Assembly (NCBI GenBank): GCA_902702965.1
Contig: CACRXP010000672.1
Location: 71,379 to 135,378 of the forward strand
Origin: Spirometra erinaceieuropaei
Taxonomy: Eukaryota > Platyhelminthes > Cestoda > Diphyllobothriidea > Diphyllobothriidae
DNA length: 64,000 nucleotides
Direction of reading: 5' to 3'
Shown here: piece by piece, positions 26,060 through 37,725 of the stretch
How positions within the stretch are numbered: position 1 is the first letter of the stretch
Layout: every line of letters starts with the position of its first letter
Program-made: the position numbers and the translations under genes
Notes under the pieces: generated by a model
The model's database searches: none
The model's input: only the letters and a program-made list of their open reading frames with translations
What the model was told of the DNA's origin: nothing

Positions 26060-26795
26060 AATAAACATGCATAAAAATATTCATTCTGTTACTCACCCGA
26101 TACAAAATGACGTCTTCTTCTATGTTTGAACTTGAAGGAGTGCCATGGTTCAGTTTTAAAATCTCCTGTTATGGGATTTTTGAATAACGTCAAATGTCCG
26201 TTCATGAAGCATCGTGTCTCCGCATTTACTAATGTTGCTTGTAAAGTTTACAATATGGCTCAAATCCACTGCCAAATTTAATGAACACCACATGATCTTC
26301 TCTTAATACTGTGGAGAAATGTATGGTTTTCCGTACGCGAGAAATATAGGGCTTGTAATTTGGAAACCCTGAATGCAAGTGTAACGGCAGGTCGGGTTCA
26401 AAATTATTTGGGAATCGGAAAGGTTTTTTTTGAAACCAAATTATATTCTCCATTCGAGTATAAAACTGAAAGACGTAAGTTTCTACCGGATGAGTCAAAG
26501 GATGAATATTTTTGTGCAGATTTTCAAATAAAATTATAACTGAATTTTTATGGGCATCGAAAATCAATGAGAAAAATTCATGCTGCCTAAGGAGCCTTTT
26601 TTACAGAGTGTGGTTTCTGCATGCGGACGGAATGAATTTCGTTCGGAAGCCGGCATCATGATGCAATTGAACCATTATAGAATTATGCTACATGATGATT
26701 AATTTTGCAGCCCTGCTTAGGTAGTCTTTTCGAGTCGAAAATGAATATCAGAATTTCATTTAACATTTCACGAGTTAGCACACCTTCTGTGGGTG
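26060..26795 (-). mobile_element. Fold-back element, copy 2 (one arm truncated)
   Basis: Matches the elements at 262-925 and 52615-53605. The right terminal arm (about 26630-26790) carries 'ATTATAGAATTATGCTACAT' and the diverged 'CTTTTCGAGTCGAAAATG' core. The left part keeps inner-arm sequence 'ATGCATAAAAATATTCATTC' at about 26068, but the outer left arm is missing. A minus-strand frame at 26229-26567 resembles the frame in copy 1 ('GFPNYKPYI' shared). No known protein is recognised in it. Confidence 0.65.
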
Positions 26796-26829
26796 ACCAT
26801 TGTCTAAATTCCAGGAGAGGTAAATTTTC

Positions 26830-26915
26830 CCGTGTCCTAACCCTAACTGTAACCCCAATCCAGACCTTAACTGCAGCGCTAATCTTAACCCTAATCCCAC
26901 ACTTAACCCTGCCCC
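26830..26915. repeat. Degenerate telomere-like (CCCTAA) array
   Basis: Imperfect CCTAACCCTAAC units with drift ('CTTAACCCTAATCCC'). The lead-in 'CCCGTGTCCTAACCCTAAC' resembles that of the array at 31604, which suggests a dispersed unit and not true chromosome ends. Confidence 0.65.
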
Positions 26916-28479
26916 TACTTTTCCCGGTATTTGGCGCGAAGCCATCTATATTAGGTGGAATCCTTGTTCCCCTGTCAGGCCTGGGGCAGAGTTATAAAAA
27001 GACCCCTACGGGGAATGATAAAAGTTCAAAATGACAGGGCTGGCAACTCTAGTATTGTATGGCCCTGAATATGTGGCGTTCGAGAACGCCTTTACATACC
27101 CATGTCTATGGTGTAACCCGCGCGCCTTTTCTGCTGAACGCCTGTCGCAAGTACAACCCTGCCATCAGAGTGGCGACACCGTGAAGGCAACGAATTTGTC
27201 CTCGCTGCTTATCTGCAGATGTGCATGAGTCAGAGCGCGCTGACACCTCGCACCGTTGGGACAACGACTATAGCTCGCTCTTACTGAGATGAAACTGTTA
27301 CCGCGGCTGGCTTCTCAGCTGTTTATTTACTTCCTTATGCAATTGCGGTTATCCTGCCGGTTCCGTCTCACTGTCTTTTGATTTGGCAACTCGGTACTGT
27401 CGGGTGTCACACCTCGTCAGTAAAATTTCAAAGAAGATGGGCTTTGGAATATTTGAATCTCCACTATATTCTCGTACTTTGGTGCAGTTTTTTAAATGAT
27501 AATTATTGGCTTTTGAGAAAGAACGCGAATTAAATTTTATCAGTTATCTTCCTTTAGGTTCTTCGCTTTCTGGTTCCGCGCCCGCCGAAATTACTGTTTA
27601 CTGTGGTTCATCTTTCGTGGCGAATCCAACGCTAGGAAACTAATCAGAAGTCGGCAAACACCGGACATGCTGCATGAGGGTAATGTGCACTTAACAAAAT
27701 GACGCCAGAGACAAGTTAGGATTCCTCATAAAAAAACTCGTGAGAGGGATCCTGACATCAGCTCCTAGGTTAGGCAGCTCCTGGGAATTATCTTGACACG
27801 TTTGTTGATTCCAAATAAAACCTACTGAACGTTCGCCAGCAGTGGGAGAAAAATCCCCTTCCAAGTTCTTCCGAGAGTTGCATTCGTAATCCTCGTAGAG
27901 AATGTCAAACTTTGACTGATTTGCCGTACACCCAAAAGGGATGCCAGGTAGAAGCCAAGACGCGTAAATGCGAATACTGAGCGAGTATTATGCTGAAATG
28001 ATGGAGATTTTTCGGACATTTATATTGAGTTCCGGCCGATCCTGGGAAAGTTTGTGCCAAAGAACGTGCCCCCGGTTCAGATATTAGTTTCTGGGGAAGT
28101 TAAAAAACTAACCATACCCAAATTTCTACGTACCAGTTTTTGTTTATCAGTCATGGAAAAAATGAATCACGTAAAACGTACCCGATGGAAATTGTGAAGA
28201 TGGATCCATCGGCCGACTGGATGAATGCCAAACAAACGGTCTACCTTCGACTTAGAAACATAATTTGGTTATAAGTGGATTTTTGACAATCTTTTGACGG
28301 ATTTGAAGAGCTCAGATGAATCTGTGTATGCCTGTTAGGATCTTACTCTCGTATTTTCAGGGTAACACCTTGGCAATGCGCGTCATAACGTATGCTCAGG
28401 CACATTATTCAAATCAACCCATAGCTCAGAATATAGGCGTAGAACCTGCATCAATTAAACGGCAATATAGTCAAGGGTT
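26916..28479. other. No gene recognised
   Basis: No motif, splice-supported exon or repeat shared with the rest of the window was noticed. Open frames at 27031-27228 and 27822-28019 are short and uninformative. Confidence 0.4.
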
Positions 28480-28559
28480 TTTCTCTTCCTTTTTAAGTAT
28501 CATGGATGCATATGAACTTGTGGAAATCCTGGCAGTATGGGAACTGAGTTCCCAACTGG

Positions 28560-29230
28560 TAGGGCCCCAGTGGTGGATCAACTGCACCAGGTTCAACTGC
28601 ACCACATGGTTCACTCTGTGGGGGAGGTGCTGAATCCGTGACCGGCCGACGACTTGGGACCCGCATTAGCGAACACAAGTTGGCCATCCGCCGACAGGAC
28701 CCCTTGTCACTCGTGTTTGCGCACGCCCTTGAGTGTGATCACCGCTTCAACTGGGAGGGGATCGAAGTGATCGCTAGTGCCAACACCAAACAAGTGCGAG
28801 TTCCTAGAAGCTTGGTACTCTAATAACAATAGCATCAACCGCCATATCGACTTGGACGCTCACCACGAAGGCTTACGTTCACGGTTCGCCGGTTTGCGCC
28901 CACCTTAAGACACCAACTGCTGATCCATGTTCGGCCATGTGGAATATCACGGATTCAGAACCTCCCCCACAGAGTGAACCATGTGTGAAGCCCTCAATAC
29001 CTCCTCTAACGTCCATCACCTATCCGAACACGTTCTTCACCCCCACACATAAACTTCTGTCTTGTTGATGTAACCTCGATGTCCCCCTAGCTCCCCAGTG
29101 CGATTATCTGTCTCACACTTTTCAATTCGCCTGACGACGGGTTGGTGTAACCAACTTGAAAATTCACGAGTAGACCTCGATCTTTCGACGAACCTTCTCC
29201 TTTTATATTATCGCCTCGGAATGCATACTA
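28560..29230 (+). pseudogene. PLE endonuclease C-terminus and 3' end, second family
   Basis: 28638-28823 gives 'TGRRLGTRISEHKLAIRRQD' followed by a 'HALECDHRFNWEG' block. In a shifted frame 28805-28900 gives 'LEAWYSNNNSINRHIDLDAH'. This is the GIY-YIG domain end of a PLE family distinct from the 22 kb one; its family signature is NSINRHIDLD. A frameshift separates the two parts. The 3' flank carries a hammerhead-like motif at 29131-29165. An inverted duplicate of a short segment ('CCCCCACAGAGTGAACCATG' at 28965 versus its reverse complement at 28602) flanks the coding remnant. Confidence 0.7.
29131..29165 (+). ncRNA. Hammerhead-like motif, second PLE family
   Basis: CTGACGA at 29131, then a hairpin GGTTGG / CCAACT closing a TGTAA loop, then GAAAATTC. 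The four bases after GAA (AATT) are self-complementary, as ACGT is in the other family. It sits in the 3' flank of the PLE endonuclease remnant at 28560. It fits the minimal, dimer-type hammerhead described for PLEs; activity is not shown. Confidence 0.5.
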
Positions 29231-29239
29231 CCTCCGTTA

Positions 29240-29324
29240 TTCATATATATATATATACATATATATATACATATATATTCATATATATATATACATATAT
29301 ATACATATATATACATATATCCAT
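29240..29324. repeat. AT-rich (TATA/CATA)n microsatellite
   Basis: Alternating TATA and CATA units. The apparent Ile-Tyr-Thr peptide across it is an artefact. Confidence 0.95.
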
Positions 29325-29749
29325 TTAAGTGAGGAAGAAAAAATACTTTTAGAACAGCAGTACATCTCAAAATATGCATACCACTAATTTATTTATAACG
29401 ATAGTCTATCATGCAGTAACAATACGCTGGTGCGCATATTAGCAGACCAGGGGATGATGAGAATGACATGCCAGAAAAAATACAAGTGACGAACTGCGAG
29501 GGCAGAGCTCTCCTGTAAAAGTTAACCATCTACATGTAATGGATATGTACAAGTATTTTAATTTGTTGCAGTCCGAACAGAACGCGTCGATATGTACCCT
29601 CTAGTGCACAGATAATCATTCGCAATGCACATCTCGGTTTAAAAAAGAACAGCTTGACCACAGAAAGCAACCAGATCCCTCGCATGACTCTGGAGTGAGC
29701 GCATGGGATAAGCTTATAGTGAGGTGACTTGTGCGGCATCTAGCACACT

Positions 29750-31100
29750 CTCTACCCCTTTGCTCACCTCGTTGCAGTGGCAGGACTAAGCCAAGACAAA
29801 CAGAGGTGAGCTTGGACGCAATGGCTGACAAAACTAAACAGCTGACGTACGCGTGTCACGAACGGCCTGGACCCCATGAGAGGTGCTTCGGGTTTCATTT
29901 ACGGGAAACCCGGATCTGACATATTGGCGAGTGCAATAAGGGTCGCGACAGTGAAGCACATTGCAACCTGAACCTCAGTCACATTGTCCGTGATGTGTGC
30001 CATCACACAGTCATGCAACTGTCTTTCCATTTATTTGAATGGCTCCCGACATCCAAATTTCGGCCTTTGTCAGATCGGCAAAGGAGGTGTGGACGTTGTT
30101 CCACACTTACTGGCACTTGTCTTGCAGTCACCGGGCCGTAAAGATTGCCTTTTTGAATCGCTAGCAACTTTGCTGTGCTAGGCTTCAGCATCGAAAGTAT
30201 GCGACCAGCTTGGCGTTACCGCTGTTCTTGGTGAGGATGTATAGTCCAAGCAGATTTCGGATATTGGCGTAAATGCCATTGAGCGACTACAAGTTTTGCC
30301 GACTTGCACGACCATGGCGGTGGTCTTAATAGTAACTTGCAGCTCCCTACACTGGGTCTCAACATTTTTGTACGCCTCCAGGGTTCCTGTTTGTCCCTGG
30401 CTGGAATCCGGGCAACTGCTGAAATTCAACCGGCATTCAGCGCACCCGATATGCTATTGTCTAACTTATTGTATGCTAGCTTAACTTGCGGAGGCTTCAA
30501 GGCTGGATCTGCAGCCCTACCTTGAAGCAGACAAGACGGAAGGCCGTCCAGGAATCGGCAACACAGGTTACCTTTGTCACAAGCACCTCACACTTATCAT
30601 GACCTTAAACATGTATCGTGAGAAAAAGTGCTTCCTCGTCGATTTCTCCCGGAACCGCAAAGTCGAAGAAAGTGTTGGTTAAGGAAAGACTGCGTTGCGC
30701 GAATTTACGCCGGAGAAGAAGGCCATTAATGTTGAGGTTGCTGATCACGTGGTGACCAAGCAGCCCCTCCCGGATAGCGTAATCTGTGCCTTGGCCGAAA
30801 TTGCTGGCACCAAGAGCATTCATTTTGTCCGCACTAGGCCCAGTCATTAAGAGGGCGTGAAAGTCTTTGTAGAACTTGCACTTCTACCCATCGGATAGTG
30901 TCAGTGGCGAATTGAGATAGGTGTTGACGAAGATGCAGATTTTTTCCCCCTAGGGTGTTAGCCTCACTGCTGTGGGACGATCGTTGATTCCTTGTAGCAG
31001 TCAAGATAGCCATCTCGCAGATCCTTTGCTGATAGCGAGAGCGACTCCGGCCTCTGGGTCGGGCAACCACCTTGGCCATTGTCAGAGAACCCGGTCTTAC
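29750..31100 (-). pseudogene. LINE with endonuclease but no RT
   Basis: Read on the minus strand: 31.08-30.85 kb carries the start of an APE-type endonuclease in broken frames. 30.85-30.60 kb reads 'NALGASNFGQGTDYAIREGL' (decayed GDFNARVGTD block) and 'SLSLTNTFFDF', the catalytic core of LINE endonucleases. 30.43-30.0 kb matches the linker before the RT, ending near 'KGRNLDVGSHSNKWKD'. The sequence then passes to a 3' tail (29.75-29.95 kb) resembling the LINE 3' tails at 8.45 and 15.8 kb. The whole RT is missing. It complements the RT-only copies elsewhere and is probably the same family. Confidence 0.65.
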
Positions 31101-31603
31101 TTAGATCCGCGATACTCCTTTTGTATTAAGTCAGCACCCACACTATCAGAGCCGTCATCCTTTTCGGCCGGTTCACCATTGGTTCGTCTCAAAGAGAAAG
31201 AGCATTTCAGGCTGCCAGAGTGAGCGGTGTAATTTTGGCATCCTGTGGGGAGGCACGAGAGTGTGTAAAAAGGTGATTGTCCTTTTGGATTTTGTATAAA
31301 TTGTATGTTCTGCGCTCATAAGCCGCGACCATCTTGCTGGCGGCTGGAACTACTAATAATTTTGAAGCATCTTTTCAAGCCTGATTCCCCACGTGAAGGT
31401 AATCAGTGCTTTTCCCAAGATAGGACCGCTTAGTCATTCCAGCCATCTACCAAATTTTACAATGGACCACATCTTTTTCAGTAGAGACTACTGAAATGAA
31501 AGTGGGTCGCCTACGCGATTGTAAGTTGCCCGGTACAACACGAGATTAGGCATACCCGTATTATGGTGACTTTGCGCTTAGTTTCAGGGCACCTTTTCCT
31601 GTG
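31101..31603. other. No gene recognised
   Basis: Sequence upstream of the LINE endonuclease remnant. It may include decayed LINE 5' sequence, but I cannot identify any block. Confidence 0.35.
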
Positions 31604-31682
31604 TCTTAACCCTAACCCTATGCATGGGCCGAATCCTAACCTGTATCCCAAATACAACCCTAATCCCAATACCCAGGAATTT
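31604..31682. repeat. Degenerate telomere-like (CCCTAA) array
   Basis: 'CTTAACCCTAACCCTATGC' followed by drifting units. The lead-in 'TTTTCCTGTGTCTTAACCC' parallels that at 26825. Confidence 0.6.
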
Positions 31683-31929
31683 AGTACAAGACCACCCTTA
31701 CTGCGGGGACAAATATTTTCATGCCCTGCCTTTTGCTCTCTCCGGAGGATTTTTGTTTGGACTATAGAGAAAGGATGGAGATCATTTCAGGAAATGCCAG
31801 ATGTGATGAAACCTGCATACCGGACGACCTCATTTGGTCGGTCGTCGGTCAAGGACAATTATCGGCATGTCAGACACGGTATTTCGGAACCGCAGCTGAG
31901 AACTAGGCACCAGAGTGGGGTAAAAGAAA

Positions 31930-32320
31930 AGCAGAATAGGATAACTGGCGAAGCCAAAGTAGACTGGAATGGAAATTGCTGGCTTATTAGCCGTCATCAG
32001 CCAGCTATATCCAACCCCGAGGTGTGGGGTTCCTGGGGGTCGAGCTTGCGGCTCAATGAATAGAGCGTGGACTTCTAATCAATAGGCTGAAAGTTGGAGC
32101 CCCAGGGACCTCACACCTCGGGGTTAATAATGGCTGGCTGATAAAAGCTAGTAAGCCACAAATGCTCATTCCAGTCTCTCTAGTCTTTTTCGGTAATGCT
32201 ATTCCGCCAACCTTATGCGTCACTGTGCGGCTGCCGGCGGTACTCGAGGGCGAACCTAAAGGCACGATGGGATGAGCGAATGAGCACCCGTCCACCACTG
32301 AAATAGATGTATCCACCAAA
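31930..32320. repeat. Inverted pair of tRNA-derived SINEs
   Basis: 32045-32200 (+) reads GCGGCTCAATGAATAGAGC (A-box-like), 'GTTGGAGCCCC' (B-box-like) and the family body 'ATGGCTGGCTGATAAAAGCT' followed by 'CATTCCAGTCTC'. 31960-32045 is the reverse complement of the body and B-box ('TTAGCCGTCATCAGCCAGC', 'GGGGTCGAGC'). The palindrome centre is near 32045. 32225-32290 matches, on the other strand, the leader seen at 39545 and 39833. Confidence 0.7.
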
Positions 32321-33289
32321 GTCATTAATGAGATTAGAGGAGGTCTGTCAGTATATTACTCACAGATACTTGCTGCCACAATAATTGTACTTGCGTTGAA
32401 CCGGTTCAGAGGGGATCGCGTTTGCTACGTCTTCTCATCTGACAGTTGCCTACCGTGTACCTGCGACAGGGTGTCCACGTAAGTGTAAAGACTCACAATG
32501 TCCACCCACCGACATCCCCGAACTTGGAGTGGCCGTAATGCTGAAACTTGGGTTAGTCTCCCCGACGCCCTTGCAGTTAATTTAGGTTACACATACAATA
32601 GAACTGAGCTGAGATTGTTTTAGTGCAGTTGACTAATAACTTAACATTGCACCAGAAATCACACAAACATGCATAAGGTTTGTTAATTAATACACTGAAA
32701 CAGCATTTGCGTCACAACTCGACTTGAAACGCCAATAAGTGATTTAATTAATCTGGACATTTAAGATATCTGGAGCTGCCACCTAATCGGACTGGACACT
32801 GTCCTGATCTAGTGTTCCCGAAAATGTTCGTGAAAGAGATTATGATTTGGGCACTATTTCGCCCAATTTTCCAACCATTTAAGGCGATGATTGTCGATCC
32901 TGGGCACAACCGGCGACCTATTGTCAGCTCCAAAGTCTGGAAAGTCTCTACTCTCGACAAGTCCATACAGCCAGATTTACTCTCGGTTTTTGATCAGCTT
33001 TTGCAAAACACGTTAGCTAACAGTTTCTTAGGGTTGGACCATGACTACGCCGTCTTCTTAACAATGAAACAGACAATCGTATCTGAAATTCGCGTTGTTT
33101 GTGTAAAAATAAGCGGTTGTGTTTTTGAAATTGATTCCGATGAGTTCCCTTACACAGAAAGGGATATTTGCAAAGAAATATCCTTGATCCAAAGACAGTA
33201 TGATTTCGTTTGTCAAAGTGGCAGAGATCAAACACGTGAATCATAGTTCTTATTGCTAGATCAGGCCTCCTGATTTGGCTTAGGAAGGT
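32321..33289. other. Unassigned; one 144-codon open frame
   Basis: 32812-33246 (+) is open for 144 codons and reads without low complexity ('LDKSIQPDLLSVFDQLLQN', 'DSDEFPYTERDICKE'). I recognise no domain and see no convincing splice sites or second copy. It may be a decayed transposon or a chance frame. Confidence 0.25.
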
Positions 33290-33432
33290 ATGCCATATTA
33301 GGGTTGCGCTTCTGATTAAACTGAAGGATATGATTAAGTTTATGGTTGGGCTAGATTTAAGGCCAAGGTAAGGTCAAAGATTAAAGTTAGAAAATGGGTT
33401 ATGGTTAGGGATAAGGTTGAGGTCAAGTTTGT
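33290..33432. repeat. Degenerate telomere-like (TTAGGG) array
   Basis: Loose repeats of GGTTAGGG-like units on the plus strand ('GGTTATGGTTAGGGATAAGG'), opposite in direction to the arrays at 26.8 and 31.6 kb. Confidence 0.5.
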
Positions 33433-35126
33433 CTGCCACATACCGCTTTACCCGGTCTGGTCTTCGTCAACGAATAACGTTGAGCTGCCTGTTGTCCGTC
33501 CATTTGCACGCCCCAATTCACGTATTTCAAATGATGCAATCTGTTCCTGTACGTCTTTGCCGTAATAAAACAAACACACAGTAGGAATACGAGTTTTCAA
33601 AATAACTTCCACAGAATCCGTTAACTATCGCTTCCATCTGCCCTACTGATAAAACTAATATTAACATCCTCCCCTTACCGCAGGAGTTCCTGAACTTTAT
33701 ATCTTCGGTGGGTTTACATACCGAATCGTCGCCGTCAGATGCACTTAGCTGAAATGTGTCACGAAGGTGTCATGGTGCGAATCAAAACAAATTAGTTTGG
33801 ACAATTCTGTCAGGCATTTAGAAATAGCACCATGATGCGAATGAGTGGGTCGAATTTCCGGCAGCCATTTTGAACTTTGTGTTATGTCGCCGGTAGGTTT
33901 AGGCGCCTCCAATCCGTAAGTACTATGCCTAATATTGTCTTTACACCCAAAAACATTCGGTAATTTGCTACTCGGGGCAATTAATTGTCTAATTGTTCGC
34001 TGGTTGCATTGCCAAATTAGTTGTGTTAGCTGGAGTGAACTTTTAAAGCGTGGTTGTATTTGTTAGCAGGGAATTCTCGTATGCTTCCTCAGGTTGTGTA
34101 GTCACTACTCTCTTTCGTTGATGTAGCTCTCCGAGATTTTCTCAGCGAGCTTCTGTGACTGGTTATTTGCCTAGAAGTCTTGCCTTAAATATGGCAAACA
34201 ACAGTTTACGAGAGTTTGTATGAAATATTCATCTCTACCCCCCCTCCTCAGGGTTAGGTTTTGAGTCTGGGTAAAAAGAATTTCTAACTGGACAACAAGA
34301 CTGCTCTGCTCAGTTTTAGATTAGGTCGGCATACCGTTTGGCCAGAATAAAACTATTTAATTGCAATTTTCAGTAAGCGTCAGTTTCGTATGCTTATGGC
34401 GTATAGCTTTGGATTCATCGAATACACCGGTTGAGCTTTGATTGGGGTGATCTTGTTTAGAGCACTTACTGTTGCGATAGCTTAACTCCCTTTATGGGGT
34501 GAGCTAGCAATACAATTACTGACAAGTATACATGCGAATTGGGCATAGTTTTGTCCTTTTTCCCTTTAGTGCTTTGTCCGGCATTTCTTACAGTTTCAGA
34601 AAACCAATGGGTCAAAAGCATCAACTTGGGTTGGAACTTTATGACCAGACAGAATTGCTATGTCCCCAATTCAGGAAAAGTATAAAAGAGTATACTCGAA
34701 TTCGTATGTAAAGCGGAATAATGTACAGCGTTTGAAGAGGAAACAAAGCCTCGAAGACGGCTGACAGTCGTCGTTAAACCTCGAGAAAACAAACGTTTTG
34801 AATCTGAAATTCTTGAGTAGATCTGATGCGAAGTAACCATTGCCTGATTATCTTGGTAGGTAGACGATATGACGGAAAAGTGGTTGCAAAAATAAGTTGT
34901 TGGACTCGTGGTTTTGGGACGATTAAGGGGCTGTACAGTGGATGATGTTTCTTCATCAACTTGCATTAAGGAGATTCGTGTGGAAGCGCGCATAAGTGCA
35001 CAAATATGTACACGCCAGAGTTATGATGAACTCCATATTTTGGAAGAAGCCCGTTCTTCAGTTGCAGTCCCAGCCATGGGCTACTTCTGAATACTCCAGT
35101 TGCCTGCGCGGATTCCTCTCACATAC
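33433..35126. other. Downstream flank of the WD-repeat gene
   Basis: No further gene is seen. The 3' UTR of the minus-strand WD gene must lie at the right end of this stretch. I saw no clear AATAAA close to the stop; a weak ATTAAA (forward TTTAAT) lies near 34355. The minus-strand frame 34658-34993 shows no motif. Confidence 0.4.
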
Positions 35127-35875
35127 TCATTTGCAAGCATTTCGAATTCTGGGGCTGTACATGGCATTTCGAATGCCGCAGTTCTCGTTTGCATTTACGT
35201 GCGCGACAACAACACGTCCGCGTTCGTAGCTGGCATCCAATGCTTGTGCACTCACAAGGCCCGTAACCTGTATCCATCGTTCACTGACCGCTCTCTCAAA
35301 GTCATTCGTCTGGCTGTTCGTCATCGCATACTGAGTCAGCGCTAAGTCGACTAGAATGGCTTCACATGAGGCCGAGAGTTGTGCTAATTGTGTGCATTGG
35401 GGTAAAAGCCACAGTCTTATGCAACCAACCATATCTCCTGAAGCAAGTATTGTAACCCGTGGTGGTTCCCCAGGTCCGGAAATATCCAACAGACACAGGC
35501 AAGTAACGGCGTCCTTCTGGAAATGGGCGAAATTCTTAAAGGGAGGTCCGAATTTTCTGTGAACGCGCACCGCAATGGTAGAAGTTCCTGTTTGCTGCGA
35601 CTGGGCCACGGAGTATCGGCGCACAACGATGCAACCTGAGGTGTCACCAGAGCAAAGCCAGTTAAAAGGATGCCTCTTGGCTAGGGCTGAATCAGATGCT
35701 GTAATGGAAGTTATCGCGGGCTCTTCCCTTGGTTGAGTCGACTCAGCCAAACCGAGGCTTGCATAAATAGTGTCCGGTAGTAGGTGGCCGGGCGTCGGCA
35801 TCGGACCATTTCTGAGAGTGCGAACGACTTCCCCTGCAACCACGTCCCAAATGTGTAAGACGCCATTGGAACAGC
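35127..35875 (-). CDS. WD-repeat protein, last coding exon
   Basis: The acceptor TATTTTTAG precedes base 35875; the frame then runs 249 codons to a stop at 35127. It contains several WD40-like units: 'CSNGVLHIWDVVAGEVVRTL' at its start, 'WLCSGDTSGCIVVRRYSV', 'ILASGDMVGCIRLWLLPQC' and 'GRVVVAHVNANENCG'. WD40 proteins fold as beta-propellers and serve as binding scaffolds. The junction with the exon at 37006 joins in phase 1 and restores an uninterrupted WD repeat (ALSG + CSNGVLHIWD), strong support for the splice. Which WD subfamily is unknown; I considered NACHT-WD (NWD1/2) types without proof. Confidence 0.8.
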
Positions 35876-37005
35876 CTAAAAATAATAGAAGGCTTTCGAC
35901 AACATCAGTTATTAGATTTTATTTGAACACACTTATTATGACTATCATAGTGTAAGTAGCGGCAAATGCTTTAATTTAATGATGAGGAGTAGGGATCGGA
36001 GGTGCAATAGCGTTTTCATAACCGATTGCCCTAGATTTAGGGACTTTCGAAATATCTACTAAGGGGCGCAGAGCTGAGCATAAATGCCGCCGAACGTTAT
36101 CCCTCCAAAGCGTAGCCGTAATGAAAAGTAGAGAACATTCACAACTCAAAATCTGCCTTTGCTCAACTCAAATTGTCCACCAGGAAATGTTCGGGTGAAG
36201 CAGTGTTACTTAAGAATTTGTGCGTATCACTTGATATGACATTAGATTATCAAAGGGCAGTTTGCAGTACACGGCTGTCCTGCATTGTGAACTAGCTAGC
36301 CAAAGCGGCTCTACCTAAATTTAAAATTCCTAATGCTCGTCGCCTGTTTTTCCCAACCATTTACTTTTCCATGCCGCTGGCCCTCGAACGGATTTTCCAT
36401 TCTAAGCGCATCATGCATTCTATCACAGGGCAGTATACTGTACAGGTGCACTTCGGTTGAAATCAAAACCAACATTTTCATTTGCCTCGGAACTGAAGTG
36501 CCACAGGCTGTGCAGGCTTTCTCATGGCGGATAATGATTACATATCAAGAGGTTTCACTGACTGAGGTTGCGTAGGTTGTAGTCCACCAGACTGGAGGAA
36601 AAGTGGAAATGCTTGTTCTACCCACATTCGGGATAAACTGACGCATGTTACTTATATCTGACCGAGTAGTTTTCAGCTCGGCCAACATGATGTGGATCCC
36701 TAGCTCAGGGAGTGAGAGCGCTACCCAATGTTAAACTAACTTGGGTCCAAAACCTCAACGGGGCCTTCAGAAGGTTGGAGTACCACTAATTAGTGACGAT
36801 AAATAAGTCAGACCTTACGGTCCCGATGTTTCTGTCCTTTCCCGTAAAAAAGCTTTCACAGCACTTCGCTTAGCGCCATAAACTTTTGGCATTTATGGGG
36901 AACACTCGAAGACGCACGAACTCTCTTCCGCCTGCAGTGACAAACTCGCCATACATATGTCCCTAGCACTGCATGGTAAATCCTTTAAACTACCTCTTCA
37001 CATAC
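35876..37005 (-). other. Intron of the WD-repeat gene
   Basis: Begins with donor GTATGTGA and ends with TATTTTTAG on the minus strand. It holds a weak tRNA-like sequence at about 36690-36762 ('CCTAGCTCAGGGAGTGAGAG' A-box, 'GGGTCCAAAACCTC' degenerate B-box), probably a SINE. Plus-strand frame 36333-36575 is unsupported. Confidence 0.7.
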
Positions 37006-37666
37006 CTGACAAAGCAAAGTTCTCAGTCAAAAACTTTGTCATTGACACGTCGAAGGGTTGTTCGTTCATAAAGATTGTGGGCACTTCATCAGAATTGAGC
37101 GCAGGCTGCCTACGATATCGCAGTTGTTCCATAATGCCGTTGAGCTGAACAGCGGCAGAGATGGATATCAAACTCTGCTTTGTCTGCGTATTTAGTCCTG
37201 ATTGGGAATCGCTGGATTTGTTAGTCCAGCGGAAAAGAAGAAATGACTTTTCTGGACTAATCAGGACAGCCTGACGTTTGGAGTACCGTTGTTTGATGAT
37301 ACGCATGGAGACCTCCCTTAGATGACTCTCCTTAGGAATGCATAAATCGGTTCGATAGATGAACGTTTTTGTGCCAGGGGACCAGACGCTGAGAACAGCA
37401 AAGCAGTCGGCCCTCTCTGACTGTGCATTTGCCGAAATAATAAGGAAGACTTCTCTATGCGCGAAGATGTTCCAAACAGGACTCTTTAGCTGAAATTGCA
37501 ACTTTTTCCCCCTATCCTGGCGAGGAAGTGTCCACAGTGTTGCGGTCTGTCCAAAGCCTGCAAGAACATGATGGCTCCGTTCTAACAAAGCAAAATCAGC
37601 CGAACTTAGCGCGTCGTTTTGAAGCGGAGGTGCATTCTGCCTGAGCGTATCTTGACAGTTCCCATC
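37006..37666 (-). CDS. WD-repeat protein, internal exon
   Basis: Acceptor CTTTCTGTAG before 37666; donor TCAG|GTATGTGA after 37006; 661 bases, so phase 0 in and phase 1 out. Encodes about 220 residues, including 'VLAGFGQTATLWTLPRQDRG' (a WD40-like strand set), 'FAVLSVWSPGTKTFIYRTDL' and 'AVLISPEKSFLLFRW', then a more variable Ser/Thr/Gln-rich linker, then the half repeat 'TKFLTENFALS' that is completed by the next exon. The frame is intact with no stops. There is some resemblance to WDR75/Utp17 C-terminal spacing, but WD units continue after it, which argues against that identity. Confidence 0.8.
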
Positions 37667-37725
37667 CTACAGAAAGGACATAAAAGTCTGTAATAGATCA
37701 AATGAAGGTCTGGTTATTAGATTAC

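Noticed and set aside
29098..29328. Ile-Tyr-Thr repeat peptide
   Set aside because: Translation of the TATA/CATA microsatellite.
37006..37666. Identity as WDR75/Utp17
   Set aside because: Superficial spacing similarity only; WD units continue in the next exon, unlike the WDR75 C-terminus.
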